DNA of 33,391 nucleotides, taken from positions 1 through 33,391 of the forward strand of contig CALAQT010000589.1 in assembly GCA_937888775.1 (NCBI GenBank), given 5' to 3'. Under the pieces are notes generated by a model. The model searched no databases, was not told the origin of the DNA, and was given only the letters and a program-made list of their open reading frames with translations. The DNA comes from an uncultured Actinomycetes bacterium (GTDB lineage Bacteria > Actinomycetota > Thermoleophilia > Solirubrobacterales > Solirubrobacteraceae). A program made the position numbers and the translations under genes. Every line of letters starts with the position of its first letter. Position 1 is the first letter of the stretch. Positions 1 to 7,962 of the stretch are shown here, one piece after another.

Positions 1-47
1 GACCACCGAGATCTACACTCTTTCCCTACACGACGCTCTTCCGATCT
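1..47 (+). other. Illumina adapter sequence (assembly contamination)
   Basis: The first 47 bases match the 3' part of the Illumina TruSeq universal adapter/P5 oligonucleotide, ending in its usual ACGCTCTTCCGATCT. This is not genomic DNA. Biological sequence starts at about 48, so anything upstream of the first gene is missing and position 1 is a contig end. Confidence 0.97.
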
Positions 48-61
48 GAGAGTGACGCTGG

Positions 62-1549
62 GTGAACGGGCAAAGAGAGACGCAGCGATTCGAGGTCGTC
101 CTAACGGGTGCCTTCCTGACAGGGCGGCCGTTGAAGGTGAGGGTTGCCGAGTACAGCCAGCTTCAGCGTGACCTCGGCGAGGATCTGACGAGCCACGCCA
201 GCGGGGGTTGGGATTACGAGAGCATCAAATGGCGCGACGTTCCCTCATACAAGTATGGCGGTGGCGGCTACTCGAGCCTCGTTCCTCTCGTGCTTGTGCA
301 GCGCAACGGCGAGCACCTAAAAGCGAAAGTAGAAGAAGCACAGCGAGCCTGTCCGGGCAGCGCGCGGGAGTGGCTCAGCAGGGAAACCGAGGGATGGACC
401 TGGAAGCTTCGTGCGATACGCATCCAGCTCTACGACCTAGGCGTCGGCGTCATCGCGGGGGTCTATGAGGTCGTGACGCCACCGTCGCTGGATGCTGACG
501 CCGCATGCCGAACAATCGAGTCGCTGAGTCGCCTGCGGCGCGATCCGATCAGTGATGTGCAGTCTCCCGTCTCCGCCGCCTACAAGGTCCTCGCCCAGGA
601 GACGGTGGACGTCTATTCGGGTGCGGTTGCGAGATGCGTCAACGGAGATCAGCCGGAGCCGTGGCTCACACCGCTACTGCGCGCGCTTCCGCCGGCCAGC
701 TCGAACGGAGCGGGGAGTCACGAGAACCGGCCGGTAGACAGCGAGGAATGGGGCCGTCTGCTCTGGCTTCACCCCGTCTTTGTGCTGGGCGGGGACTCGA
801 ACGCGAGCTCAGAGCAGCTGATACGCGTAGCCCGCCCGTTCAAACCGAACTATTCGCAGCCGACCGAGTTTCCGCGCGGCATATTCATCCCCGGTATCGA
901 CTCGAGCGCGATCGTCGTTCGCGGTGAGGTTGCCGGACAACAAGAGATCCCAATGAACCTCATCGAGCTCCACTGGGCCTACTACGCCTTGTTCATGGAG
1001 ATGGATCGGGGTCTCCTGGCGACACTCGACAACGACAAGTGGCAGACGCCAGAGTCGCTACCCGAGCTGGAAGCCGATGCCGAGCGGATCTTTCGGATCT
1101 ACATGCGCGTGAGAGAGGCACGAGCGCGGCTCGACAGCGCCCTTACCGACCTCGGCGGGGGACAACTCGGCCTCTGGAAGGTGATTGCGGATGTCACCAA
1201 GTTCGAGGAGCTGGTCACAAGCGTCGAAGGCAAGGTCGAGGTCCTGCAGCGTGTCGCCGAGCACCGCGTACAGCAGGCCGCCGCCGCACGCGCGCACAAG
1301 ATCGGGAACATCCTCAGCGGCCTGACGGCACTGACGGTCGTCACTGTGGTGATCGCGCTGGTGAGTTACTTGCTCGGAGGACGCACAGATCGGATCGGTC
1401 ACGTCGAACTTCGGATCCTCACGATCCTCGCGGCGCTGCTCCTGGTGGCGGCCCTGACCCGCGAACAGCAACGGGAGATCGCGCAAAGACTGAGGCGCGC
1501 GCGGTTGCGCAGTGGGCGATCGCGCCAGCCGGACAGCTTTGACAGTTAG
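62..1549 (+). CDS. Unknown protein with two C-terminal TM helices (CorA-like layout)
   Basis: The family is not recognised. The 495-aa product has a long soluble N-terminal part and a helical, charged stretch at about residues 350-415. Two hydrophobic helices follow (about 417-440, ending SYLLGG, and 449-466), then a very Arg-rich tail. This order (large cytoplasmic domain, long helix, two TM helices at the C-terminus) resembles CorA-type channels, but the signature GMN at the end of the first TM helix is absent, so metal transport should not be assumed. The GTG start at 62 follows an in-frame TGA at 53-55, so the frame does not run into the adapter; GAGAG at 48-52 could be a weak ribosome site. 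The upstream promoter is lost to the contig end. It converges on the methyltransferase gene with only about 30 bp between. Confidence 0.7.
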   Translation: MNGQRETQRFEVVLTGAFLTGRPLKVRVAEYSQLQRDLGEDLTSHASGGWDYESIKWRDVPSYKYGGGGYSSLVPLVLVQRNGEHLKAKVEEAQRACPGSAREWLSRETEGWTWKLRAIRIQLYDLGVGVIAGVYEVVTPPSLDADAACRTIESLSRLRRDPISDVQSPVSAAYKVLAQETVDVYSGAVARCVNGDQPEPWLTPLLRALPPASSNGAGSHENRPVDSEEWGRLLWLHPVFVLGGDSNASSEQLIRVARPFKPNYSQPTEFPRGIFIPGIDSSAIVVRGEVAGQQEIPMNLIELHWAYYALFMEMDRGLLATLDNDKWQTPESLPELEADAERIFRIYMRVREARARLDSALTDLGGGQLGLWKVIADVTKFEELVTSVEGKVEVLQRVAEHRVQQAAAARAHKIGNILSGLTALTVVTVVIALVSYLLGGRTDRIGHVELRILTILAALLLVAALTREQQREIAQRLRRARLRSGRSRQPDSFDS

Positions 1550-1580
1550 GGACGCTCTTCGGGCGTGCCTGGGGTGCGTA

Positions 1581-2348
1581 TCAGCCGGTCGACACTGAGT
1601 CCGCGCGCTCGTAGACCGACACATGCGTGCTGCTGGACGGCCCGAACGGCTCACCCCTCCAGCCCCCGTTGCGAAAGCGAAGACGAAGCCCAGCCGCCCG
1701 CGCCATAAGGTCGAGCTCACCCGGCCACGCATATCGGTCGGCGAGCTTCACAAAGCGCAGGCCGTCAGGGCGCAGATGCACCATCGTGCGCTCGAGGACA
1801 TGCGCGGCCGTGTCGTAGCGGCAGACCTGCAGCTCGACGTGCTCATCCCCAACGAAGCGGGGCAAGACCCACCAACCTCCGTGAAGCTGCTCCGGACGCA
1901 GCACAAACGTCTCGATGACGAAGCATCCCGCCGGCTCGAGATGACGCGCGGCGTTGCGAAAGCAGGCGATCTGCTCGTCACGATCAGCAGGCCCGAAGAT
2001 GCCGTTGAACCCCAGGAGAACCACCGAGAACTGGCTCTCGACCAGAGCGCGCAAGAAGTCGCCCGGCACCACCTCGATCTCGTTGCCGCGAGGCTTCGCG
2101 CGCAATTGGGCGATCATCGTCTCGGAGGCCTCGATCCCCGCGACCCTCAAGCCCCGCTCAAGTAGCGGCAGGGCCAACCTGCCGGTGCCGATCCCGAACT
2201 CGAGGATCGATCCACCGCCAGCGCCACTCCGAGCGAGCGTGTCCAATGCCGCAACGGCTGCCTCCGTTTCGAGCGGGTCCCCCGGGTACAACAGGTCGTA
2301 GTCCGCGCCGACCTTCGTGCCGTAGGTGCCGGGATCGTGCCCTTTCAT
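1581..2348 (-). CDS. Class I SAM-dependent methyltransferase
   Basis: About 255 aa with the class I methyltransferase fold. The glycine-rich SAM-binding motif I reads ILEFGIGTGRLALPL, followed by motif II acidic GIEAS at the end of the next strand. VVLLGFNGIFG plus an EQIACFRNAARHLEPAGCFVIETF-type helix and strand match motifs IV-V of the Methyltransf_25/11 group. The opening, with DYDLLYPG, is typical of stand-alone small-molecule or unknown-substrate methyltransferases; the substrate cannot be read from sequence. I prefer the ATG at 2348 because GGGAG lies 4 nt before it; an in-frame GTG at 2369 would add seven residues. It lies between the unknown two-TM protein and the Abi-like gene. Confidence 0.85.
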   Translation of the reverse strand: MKGHDPGTYGTKVGADYDLLYPGDPLETEAAVAALDTLARSGAGGGSILEFGIGTGRLALPLLERGLRVAGIEASETMIAQLRAKPRGNEIEVVPGDFLRALVESQFSVVLLGFNGIFGPADRDEQIACFRNAARHLEPAGCFVIETFVLRPEQLHGGWWVLPRFVGDEHVELQVCRYDTAAHVLERTMVHLRPDGLRFVKLADRYAWPGELDLMARAAGLRLRFRNGGWRGEPFGPSSSTHVSVYERADSVSTG

Positions 2349-2497
2349 GCAGCTCCCATTCGATGCCACGACCGGCTGCGCTCTCTCAACGTTGCCTCCT
2401 CGCCGACAAAACCGTCGGGTCCCGCATCCCCAACATGGTTCAAGCTCTCGGGATCATATTGTTCCCGCCTACACGGCCACTACGCAAGCGGTGAGGA

Positions 2498-3942
2498 TCA
2501 GGAGAGCTTGGAGTCGAGGTAGTGGAGCAGACTCCGCCCGACGTTGATCACGAGCCGCGCCTCGGGCTCGTCGAGCAGCTCCTGATTGGGGTGTGCGACG
2601 CTCGCCTGGTTCCGGACTGGCAGGAAGGCATCGAGGATGTTGGCGCAGGACTTGAGGACCTTCTCGACGTCCTGACCACGAGGCCCCAGGTCGGCGAGCC
2701 TGGGATGACCGGAGCGCAGCTTCTTGAAGAGCACGACCATAGAATCATCTCGCCTGTAGACGATCCCTTCGCCGTCACAAACGGCCTGGAGGTAGCCGTG
2801 GAGCACCGTGTGGACTCGGTCCACGGCACTCGTCGGACCGGAGGTCTGGATGAGGTTCTCTGCGTCCGTCAGCGCTCGCAGCACCACCTCACTCGTAATC
2901 TGCGGGGTGGCCCCGACGATAAGCGGCCCTGACTCGAGGCGCTTGATGATCTTGAGCAGCCCAGCGTGGGCGACCCGGCGGGCGTCGGTTCCTTGGTCTG
3001 GCGGAAATCGCTCGATGACGCCTCGGAGCACTTTCGCCTGATCCCTGGGCGGTAGCGACGAGAGGATGGCGATAAAGCGTTCGCGGGTCGTTCCCTCGAC
3101 GGCGTATGGGTCTATCTCCAGGTCGCAGTATTCCGGATAGAAGTCAGCGTGAGTGCGGTAGCTGAAGTCGCCGAGGTAGCCGCCGGAGACGCCGATGTAG
3201 CGGTTGACGACTCGGGTGATCTCCGCGTCGGTCATCGCATTGGCTGGCCGCGGTGCGCTTTCCGCCGCGCGGGGCGGAGCCGACAAGCTCGCTGCGACGT
3301 TGGTCGGGAGGAGCGGAGAAGCAGGCCACGCAGTGCCGAGCCCAAGGAGCTGAGGAGCGACATCACCAATGATCTTCAGGTAGTCGTCGAGGCTTGCGAC
3401 GTTGCGGTACTTCCTGATGTCCCGCGTAAGGGAAGCTGTCCATTCGTCGCCGCCCCCTCCGAAGCTCTGCCAGATGCGCGGCGGCTGGTTCTGCAGAAGC
3501 ATCCCGACCTTCCGCACGCTGATCGGGGACGCTGCCCATGCTGTTGAGGAGAGATGCTCGCTGAAGTCCGCTGCGGTCGCTGTCACCGCGACCGTGGACG
3601 GATCGCTCGGGTCAATGACGTGCTCGACCTCGATGGTGGCAAGCCACCGGAGCGCATCGAAGAAGAGCGCCAGGTCATCCCCGGAGTCGGCGCACTGAGC
3701 GACGCCGAAGAGCGAGAGCTGCAACTCCATGCCTGGCTGAGGATCGAAGAGTCGGTTCCTGTCCAAGAGGGCGTAGACGACCGGGATTGCCCCAGGACTT
3801 GGGGAAGATCGATGCCGTTGCGATCGAACTCGCGGTCCAGTTGCCCAAACGTCGGCCACGGCGACCCGGCCCGGAAGAACTCGCAAATGCGTTCAAGGAC
3901 GGCTCGTTGTTCTTCGCTGATGTCAGGGAGTTGTGAGGTCAT
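2498..3942 (-). CDS. Abi-C-like (abortive infection) protein, interrupted by a -1 frameshift
   Basis: The intended protein is about 481 aa but reads in two frames. Frame A starts at the ATG at 3942 (MTSQLPDISEEQRAVLERI) and gives a convincing winged-helix-like N-terminus through WPTFGQLDREFD and LPQVLG. The sense then moves to a second frame, continuing AIPVVYALLDRNRLF to the stop at 2498. The switch falls at the run of four C on the + strand (3790-3793); one more G on the coding strand would restore a single ORF. The C-terminal ~90 residues (VRNQASVAHPNQ, then a helix with ARLVINVGRSLLHYL) resemble the abortive-infection C-terminal domain (Abi_C). The middle has RKVGMLL and a GGGGDEW loop before DIRKYR. 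A phage-defence role is inference. It is divergent from the nuclease-like gene at 4024. A true mutation, a sequencing indel or programmed frameshifting are all possible. Confidence 0.72.
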
Positions 3943-4010
3943 TTCTCAGGTCGAGGTTCCGGCTCACGCTGGAGGGTCGCGACGGCGGGCTGCTTGCGCA
4001 ATGTCGCGCC

Positions 4011-4016
4011 TATCCT
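4011..4016 (+). promoter_or_regulatory. -10 box for leaderless nuclease-like gene
   Basis: TATCCT ends 7 nt before the ATG at 4024, so transcription would start at or next to the start codon. No Shine-Dalgarno is visible there. Confidence 0.55.
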
Positions 4017-4023
4017 TCCGCAC

Positions 4024-4701
4024 ATGCTTGGCGAACGTGACCTAGAAGTCGCGGTTAGAACTTTGGCACGCTTCATCAGTGACGCGCCGTTGACCACGAC
4101 GATCGCCGAGCTTGAGCACGACCTCGACGGACGCGGCAAGGACGAGGTGGAGGCGATTATCCGCGCCCGCGGTTTCTCGTCAGACCTGCTCCGCGGAGCG
4201 ATGCTCATCCGCGGCCGGCTGGGACGGATCAACGACCTGATCCACGCCACCGCGATCACGCTCGCGCTTTCGGAGCTGATGACGCCAGGCGAGGTCCTGC
4301 TTCGACCCTCCCTCGCCGCCGGCAACGACCCATCCCGCCCGTATGACGTGGAGACCGACCGCCGGGTCGCCGAGTTCAAGCTCTCGCGGTGGGACGGCAG
4401 CGACGCGATGCGCAAGAGGCAGGTGTTCAAGGACTTGGTGCACCTCGCAGCCGACACGTCTGGCCGCCGCGCCGAGCTTTACGTGCTCGGAACGCGACCG
4501 CTCCACTTTCTCCGGGAGACACGTTCGACGGCCGCGTGGGGACTCGACCGCTCGCCCGCGACCCGAACGCTCTTCGAGGAGCGCTTCGGGCGCCTGGATG
4601 TCCCGATTCGGGACTTCACGAACGGCCCCGGCAGCCACGTGACGATCCTCAACCTCGAGGAGCAACTGCCCGACCTGTTCGCACCGCTGTCGAGCCCGTA
4701 A
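4024..4701 (+). CDS. PD-(D/E)XK nuclease-like protein
   Basis: About 225 aa. The central stretch SRPYDVETDRRVAEFKLSRW fits a PD-(D/E)XK core: an Asp in the first strand (PYDV), then E-F-K in the next strand (AEFKLSRW), followed by a long helix (QVFKDLVHLAA) and another strand (RAELYVLG). The N-terminal ~60 residues look like a small helical domain (TTIAELEHDLDGRG). I do not recognise a named family; a restriction or DNA-repair-type nuclease is inferred from the core only. An in-frame TTG at 3994 would add ten residues, but the ATG at 4024 is preferred because a -10 box lies 7 nt before it. It is divergent from the Abi-like gene with 81 bp between their starts, so the two may form one defence locus. 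Confidence 0.65.
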   Translation: MLGERDLEVAVRTLARFISDAPLTTTIAELEHDLDGRGKDEVEAIIRARGFSSDLLRGAMLIRGRLGRINDLIHATAITLALSELMTPGEVLLRPSLAAGNDPSRPYDVETDRRVAEFKLSRWDGSDAMRKRQVFKDLVHLAADTSGRRAELYVLGTRPLHFLRETRSTAAWGLDRSPATRTLFEERFGRLDVPIRDFTNGPGSHVTILNLEEQLPDLFAPLSSP

Positions 4702-4957
4702 CAACTCGGTTCGCTTGCCACTGGGCAATCGGCCTGTTGCGGACCCGGAATGGGGATATTATGGGTAGTTGAGCTGACCCTGCGGGCAGGACTTCAGCCT
4801 CGAAAGCCCGAAAGTCACCGAAGCGCGACCGCGCCGAGGCGCGGGGCTTGAGGCAATGATCGAGACCCCCGGGGCCTAGCTCAATGATCCACGCGTCGGG
4901 TCTCGTACCCTCTTCCTATCGCGCGGCACCTCCATGAGGGTCAGGAGGTTCTCAGCA

Positions 4958-5278
4958 ATGCAGACTCCACCAACCGCGGACGGAGCACCCCCGGCAGACT
5001 CGGCGCTCCCCACGCCACCAGTAGTCCCGCAACGCTCGACACGCCGAGCAACGGCGCGTCGCGCGAGCGACCGTCGCGCCGCAGCGCGTGAGCACAAGGA
5101 CGACATTGACGGGCGCATCGTTGGATACGTCAAGGAGCACCCGCAGGGCACTACCGGCGATATGGCCAAGGGATTGAACGCCGATCGCGGCACGATCGCC
5201 GCAGAGGTGTCGAACATGGTGCGAGCCGGCGAGCTCACCAAGGGGCCGGAGCCGCACACACTCTCAGCGACCGAGTGA
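4958..5278 (+). CDS. Small winged-helix DNA-binding protein
   Basis: 106 aa. The first ~45 residues are Pro/Ala/Thr-rich, followed by an Arg-rich stretch and a C-terminal winged-helix domain (about 50-106): helix DDIDGRIVGYVKEHP, turn GTTGDMAKGL, recognition helix DRGTIAAEVSNMVRAGEL, wing TKGPEPHTLS. The start is fixed by AGGAGG at 4944-4949, 8 nt before the ATG; a GTG/ATG farther upstream in the same frame is less likely. A TACCCT box at 4906-4911 could be its promoter. Its stop overlaps the next start (TGATG), so the two genes are probably translationally coupled. It may be a regulator or a nucleoid-type DNA binder of the island; the target is unknown. Confidence 0.7.
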   Translation: MQTPPTADGAPPADSALPTPPVVPQRSTRRATARRASDRRAAAREHKDDIDGRIVGYVKEHPQGTTGDMAKGLNADRGTIAAEVSNMVRAGELTKGPEPHTLSATE

Positions 5279-5502
5279 TGTCCGGAGCGGGCGCCTTGGA
5301 CCAAGAGATCGGGCCCACCATCACCGCCGCGCTGGACGATGGTCCTCTGCGAGGCACACGCATCGAGGCTCAGGTCGTCCAAGGCCGACCCCCGAGCACG
5401 GTCGACGTGCGAGCCGACGACGAAAGCACCTGCCGCTACTGCCTTACGGAGTGGACCCAGAGCGGCCCGTCCGCGAAGTACACGTTCCTCTACCCCGTTT
5501 AG
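5278..5502 (+). CDS. Hypothetical small protein with CxxC
   Basis: 74 aa with no family recognised. The ATG at 5278 shares its A with the preceding stop (TGATG), a classic coupling arrangement. The sequence is acidic and contains one CRYC pair (ESTCRYCLTEW), too few cysteines for a complete zinc site unless it dimerises. The tight overlap and codon use support a real gene more than its content does. It ends 89 bp before the next small winged-helix gene. Confidence 0.5.
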   Translation: MSGAGALDQEIGPTITAALDDGPLRGTRIEAQVVQGRPPSTVDVRADDESTCRYCLTEWTQSGPSAKYTFLYPV

Positions 5503-5591
5503 ACGCCACCACCTGCTCTGCGACACCCGCACGTGCGAGCATGCTCCCGCACCCGCACCCCATCCGGGGGGCAGCTACAGTTCCGGCCCGC

Positions 5592-5828
5592 ATGGACGAC
5601 GAGGAAATCGACGAGCTGATCCTGAGCCGGTTGCGACAGCGCCGCGCCCAGCAAGCGGGGGACCGGACCGTGAGCGCGGCGGACCTCGCCACCTTCTTCA
5701 ACGAGCCCGAACCCCGCATCCAGAACCGGCTCCGAGCGCTAGCCGACCATAGCCTGATCAAGGAGTCCGCCGCCGCGCCCGACCGCTGGATGATCGTCCT
5801 CGCCAGCGACCCCAGCGACGACGACTGA
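5592..5828 (+). CDS. Small winged-helix-like protein
   Basis: 78 aa starting MDDEEIDELILSRLRQRR. The body looks like a winged helix: TVSAADLATFFNEPE, then RIQNRLRALADHSLIKES, then a short strand WMIVLAS and an acidic tail. The start at 5592 is preferred over a GTG 141 nt upstream because the extra residues are unstructured. TACAGT at 5576-5581, 10 nt upstream, is a possible -10. It is the second small DNA-binding-type gene in this short run and ends 18 bp before the tRNA-Ser-derived repeat. An excisionase-like or regulatory role for the neighbouring element is possible but unproven. Confidence 0.6.
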   Translation: MDDEEIDELILSRLRQRRAQQAGDRTVSAADLATFFNEPEPRIQNRLRALADHSLIKESAAAPDRWMIVLASDPSDDD

Positions 5829-5845
5829 GCCAGCCGCGAATCGAC

Positions 5846-6095
5846 TAGCCTCCCTGTTTCCGCGCGTGGAAGGGTGGCAGAGCGGTTGAATGCACCGGTC
5901 TTGAAACCCACCGGCGGTAATTTGCGCCTCGAAGGCATGCTCGGTGTTCTTGGCTCTAGTTGCCAGATTCGGCGCAGTTGAGCGGGGTTCGGCCGGTTGG
6001 TAGCCGCGGCTGTGCGGCGCCGCGAAACCGCTGTTAACCGCCTGAAACCGCACGATCCGCGCTTGAACTGGCGCGGATTTGGCGCGAATCCGGGC
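5846..6095 (+). repeat. Direct repeat copy 1: tRNA-Ser 5' half plus conserved tail
   Basis: This ~250-bp unit recurs at 16307-16552. It begins with TAGCCT (5846-5851) and the 5' half of a tRNA-Ser gene. Shared blocks follow, including GGCGC-N-GTTGAGCG, AACCGCCTGAAACCGC and CTGGCGCGGATTTGGCGCGA. The AACCGC and ATT(T/C)GGCGC words each occur more than once inside the unit, as integrase arm sites often do. Together the two copies bracket about 10.4 kb. The best reading is att-like ends of an integrated element. Confidence 0.75.
5868..5908 (+). pseudogene. tRNA-Ser(UGA) 5' half
   Basis: The acceptor strand GGAAGGG, D-arm (TGGCAGAGCGGTTGAATGC) and anticodon loop CTTGAAA (anticodon TGA) are intact. 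After the loop the sequence departs. There is no matching 3' anticodon stem of normal length, no variable arm, no T-loop GTTCRA and no CCCTTCC acceptor complement. A functional tRNA is therefore not encoded here. A -10 box is retained 16 nt upstream. Confidence 0.8.
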
Positions 6096-6255
6096 CAGTC
6101 GGTTGAGGGTTGTACCGGCAGGGCGACTAACACTTGAACGTCAAGCGCAGCGCCCTGCTTTTGGCGAACAGGGGGTCTCTCGCCGTCGCTGAGATCGAGT
6201 CCTGCGTTCGCGTTGGCCGGATGTCCCCTTGGACGGACGGGCCCTTCGGCAGCCT

Positions 6256-6696
6256 TCAGCTGAGCTGCTCGGCCAGTCCGACGACGATGCCCTCGGGGCC
6301 GCGGACGTAGCAGAGTCGATAGATGTCCTCGTACTGCGCGATCTCGCCGACGAGTTCGGCACCGTGGGCCTGCAGGCGGGCAACGACGTCCTCGATGTCA
6401 TCGACGGCGAACATGATGCGGCGAATGCCCAGCGTGTTCGCCGGCGCGTCCTCCGGCTCCGGGCTGATCGCCGCCGGCGTGTGGAACCTCGCCAGCTCCA
6501 GCCGGCTGTGGCCGTCCGGGGTCCGCAGCATGGCGATGTCCTGTCGGACGTCGTCGAGCCCGATGACCCGTTCCACCCAGCGCCCCTCGAGTGACCCCTT
6601 GCCCTCGAGCTCCATGCCGAGTTCGACGAAGAACTCAATAACGGCCTCGAGGTCATCGACAACGATGAGGACATTGTCCATCCGCTGAATCGTCAT
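6256..6696 (-). CDS. VOC (glyoxalase/bleomycin-resistance fold) family protein
   Basis: 146 aa with the paired beta-alpha-beta-beta-beta modules of the vicinal oxygen chelate superfamily. Module one is MDNVLIVVDDLEAVIEFF through DGHSRLELARF; module two is IRRIMFAVDDIEDVVARL through GPEGIVVGLAEQL. Glu residues in LELARF and GLAEQL are candidate metal ligands, but the usual first His before the opening strand is replaced by Asn (MDNVL), so glyoxalase I activity should not be assumed. Family members act as lyases, dioxygenases or antibiotic-binding proteins. The ATG at 6696 is preferred to longer in-frame starts because TACGCT lies 7 nt upstream, as for other leaderless genes here, and the extra N-terminus looks non-coding. 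Confidence 0.88.
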   Translation of the reverse strand: MTIQRMDNVLIVVDDLEAVIEFFVELGMELEGKGSLEGRWVERVIGLDDVRQDIAMLRTPDGHSRLELARFHTPAAISPEPEDAPANTLGIRRIMFAVDDIEDVVARLQAHGAELVGEIAQYEDIYRLCYVRGPEGIVVGLAEQLS

Positions 6697-6703
6697 ATGC
6701 CCG

Positions 6704-6709
6704 AGCGTA
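6704..6709 (-). promoter_or_regulatory. -10 box of the VOC gene
   Basis: On the minus strand TACGCT stands 7 nt before the ATG at 6696, which suggests a leaderless mRNA. Confidence 0.5.
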
Positions 6710-6978
6710 GTGGCCGGATGTCGCGCCGGCGACGTTCGGGCGGTAGACCCCCGCGCACAGACCGGCATTCGTGCTCCGGCGGGCATCTCGTATCCGCTCG
6801 CGTCTTCCCCCGCTACGCGCCGAACGCAGGGCCGTGCCCTGGCCCCGGTGGCAAGTTCGTTGCCGGCGCGGCCGTATGGATCTCGCTTGTGGCGAAGAGG
6901 AGAACGCGATTCGTCCCCTGACCCTGTGCTTTTCACGGCAACGAGAGCTCCGGCTCGCGCACGCTCGCTCCGCGACGG

Positions 6979-6984
6979 TATCGT
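6979..6984 (+). promoter_or_regulatory. -10 box of a small leaderless gene
   Basis: TATCGT ends 6 nt before the GTG at 6991. Confidence 0.5.
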
Positions 6985-6990
6985 GCAGGC

Positions 6991-7179
6991 GTGCACGAGC
7001 GCGAGCACGAATGGATCGTCACGTTCGAGCCGTCAGCCGAGACCTTCACATTCGCAGATGAGGACAAAGCTCGTGAGTTCGCCGACCTTGAGTCTCGCGC
7101 GCGAGGGATGACGGCAGTCCTGGCGAGACTCAGCGACCGCTCGATCGTCGACGTCTGGGATAACTCGTCGGCAGGCTGA
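6991..7179 (+). CDS. Hypothetical small acidic protein
   Basis: 62 aa, MHEREHEWIVTFEPSAETF and onward, ending DVWDNSSAG. It has a plausible strand-strand-helix composition (WIVTFEPS, TFADEDKAREFADLE, RSIVDVWD) and no family I can name. The GTG start sits 6 nt after a TATCGT box, the same spacing as larger genes nearby, which is the main reason to accept so short an ORF. It is divergent from the VOC gene. Confidence 0.55.
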   Translation: MHEREHEWIVTFEPSAETFTFADEDKAREFADLESRARGMTAVLARLSDRSIVDVWDNSSAG

Positions 7180-7962
7180 CCCTTCGTCCTCCACCCGAGC
7201 CGCCGCCATCACCGCAAGCGAGCGGCAGGCGATCGAGACGATCCTTCAAGCCGGCTGCACGGGTCGGCCAGGCCATCGTCGCCGATGGCGGATCACCGTG
7301 CGACGAGGATTGAGTCTCAGTCGAGGCTCAGTATGACTACCGAGAGAGGCCGCACAACCCACGCAACCGGGGACACGGTGACTCCCTGCAGATCTGGTTT
7401 CGAGCAGCTTTGAGCATCTGGTTGACTCCGGCTAGCTGTCCGCCTTTGCGCGGTGAGCGGCACTCTCACGTGACGGAATGGACGCTTCCCCTGACGTGGC
7501 AAAGCGAGCGCACGGGCCCCCGTCCGCCGAGGGGCGCGCGCCGCGTGGGCGAAAGCGCAACTCTGCCGCCGACGGGGACACGTCCGCCTCGCACGGAGAG
7601 CGGGAATCCGTACTCTGAAGCGGCCGGTCTGCGCCTTTTCGCGAGACGCAGCACTCAGGCCGCACCCCGAGCAAGGCGTGATCCCCTGGCATCCTGCCCT
7701 GGCGCCTCGCTCAGACCCGACGCGCCCGACGCATCTCGGATACGGCCCGGCCGCCCATCGAGGTTACCCGCTGGGGCGAAACATCCGAGACCCGGGCGGA
7801 TCTACCGCGAGGAAGACGACGTCATGTTGTGCCGCCGCGGACATCGCGCCAACGAATCCGCCACACAGAGCTCGGGTTCACCCGAGTGCGCTGCCGGCCT
7901 TGCCGTCTATTCGCATAGGTCCCTTCAGTGGTGCAGGTGCGGCGGCGGATTTGGCCGAGACT
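7180..7962 (+). other. About 780 bp without a supported gene
   Basis: Long open frames exist here (for example 7410 onward on the + strand), but the translations are Arg/Pro/Ser-rich and lack recognisable secondary structure, as expected for antisense frames in GC-rich DNA. A short stretch at about 7205-7335 reads ITASERQAIETILQAG before degenerating; it could be a transposase-type remnant but is too short to name. I see no tRNA or terminator of note. Confidence 0.5.

Noticed and set aside
1552..1566. Terminator between the first two convergent genes
   Set aside because: Only a 4-bp stem around TCTTCGG; too weak to call.
5868..5960. Complete tRNA-Ser gene
   Set aside because: No T-loop, variable arm or 3' acceptor strand can be found after the anticodon loop; the same holds at 16326. 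Only 5' halves are present.
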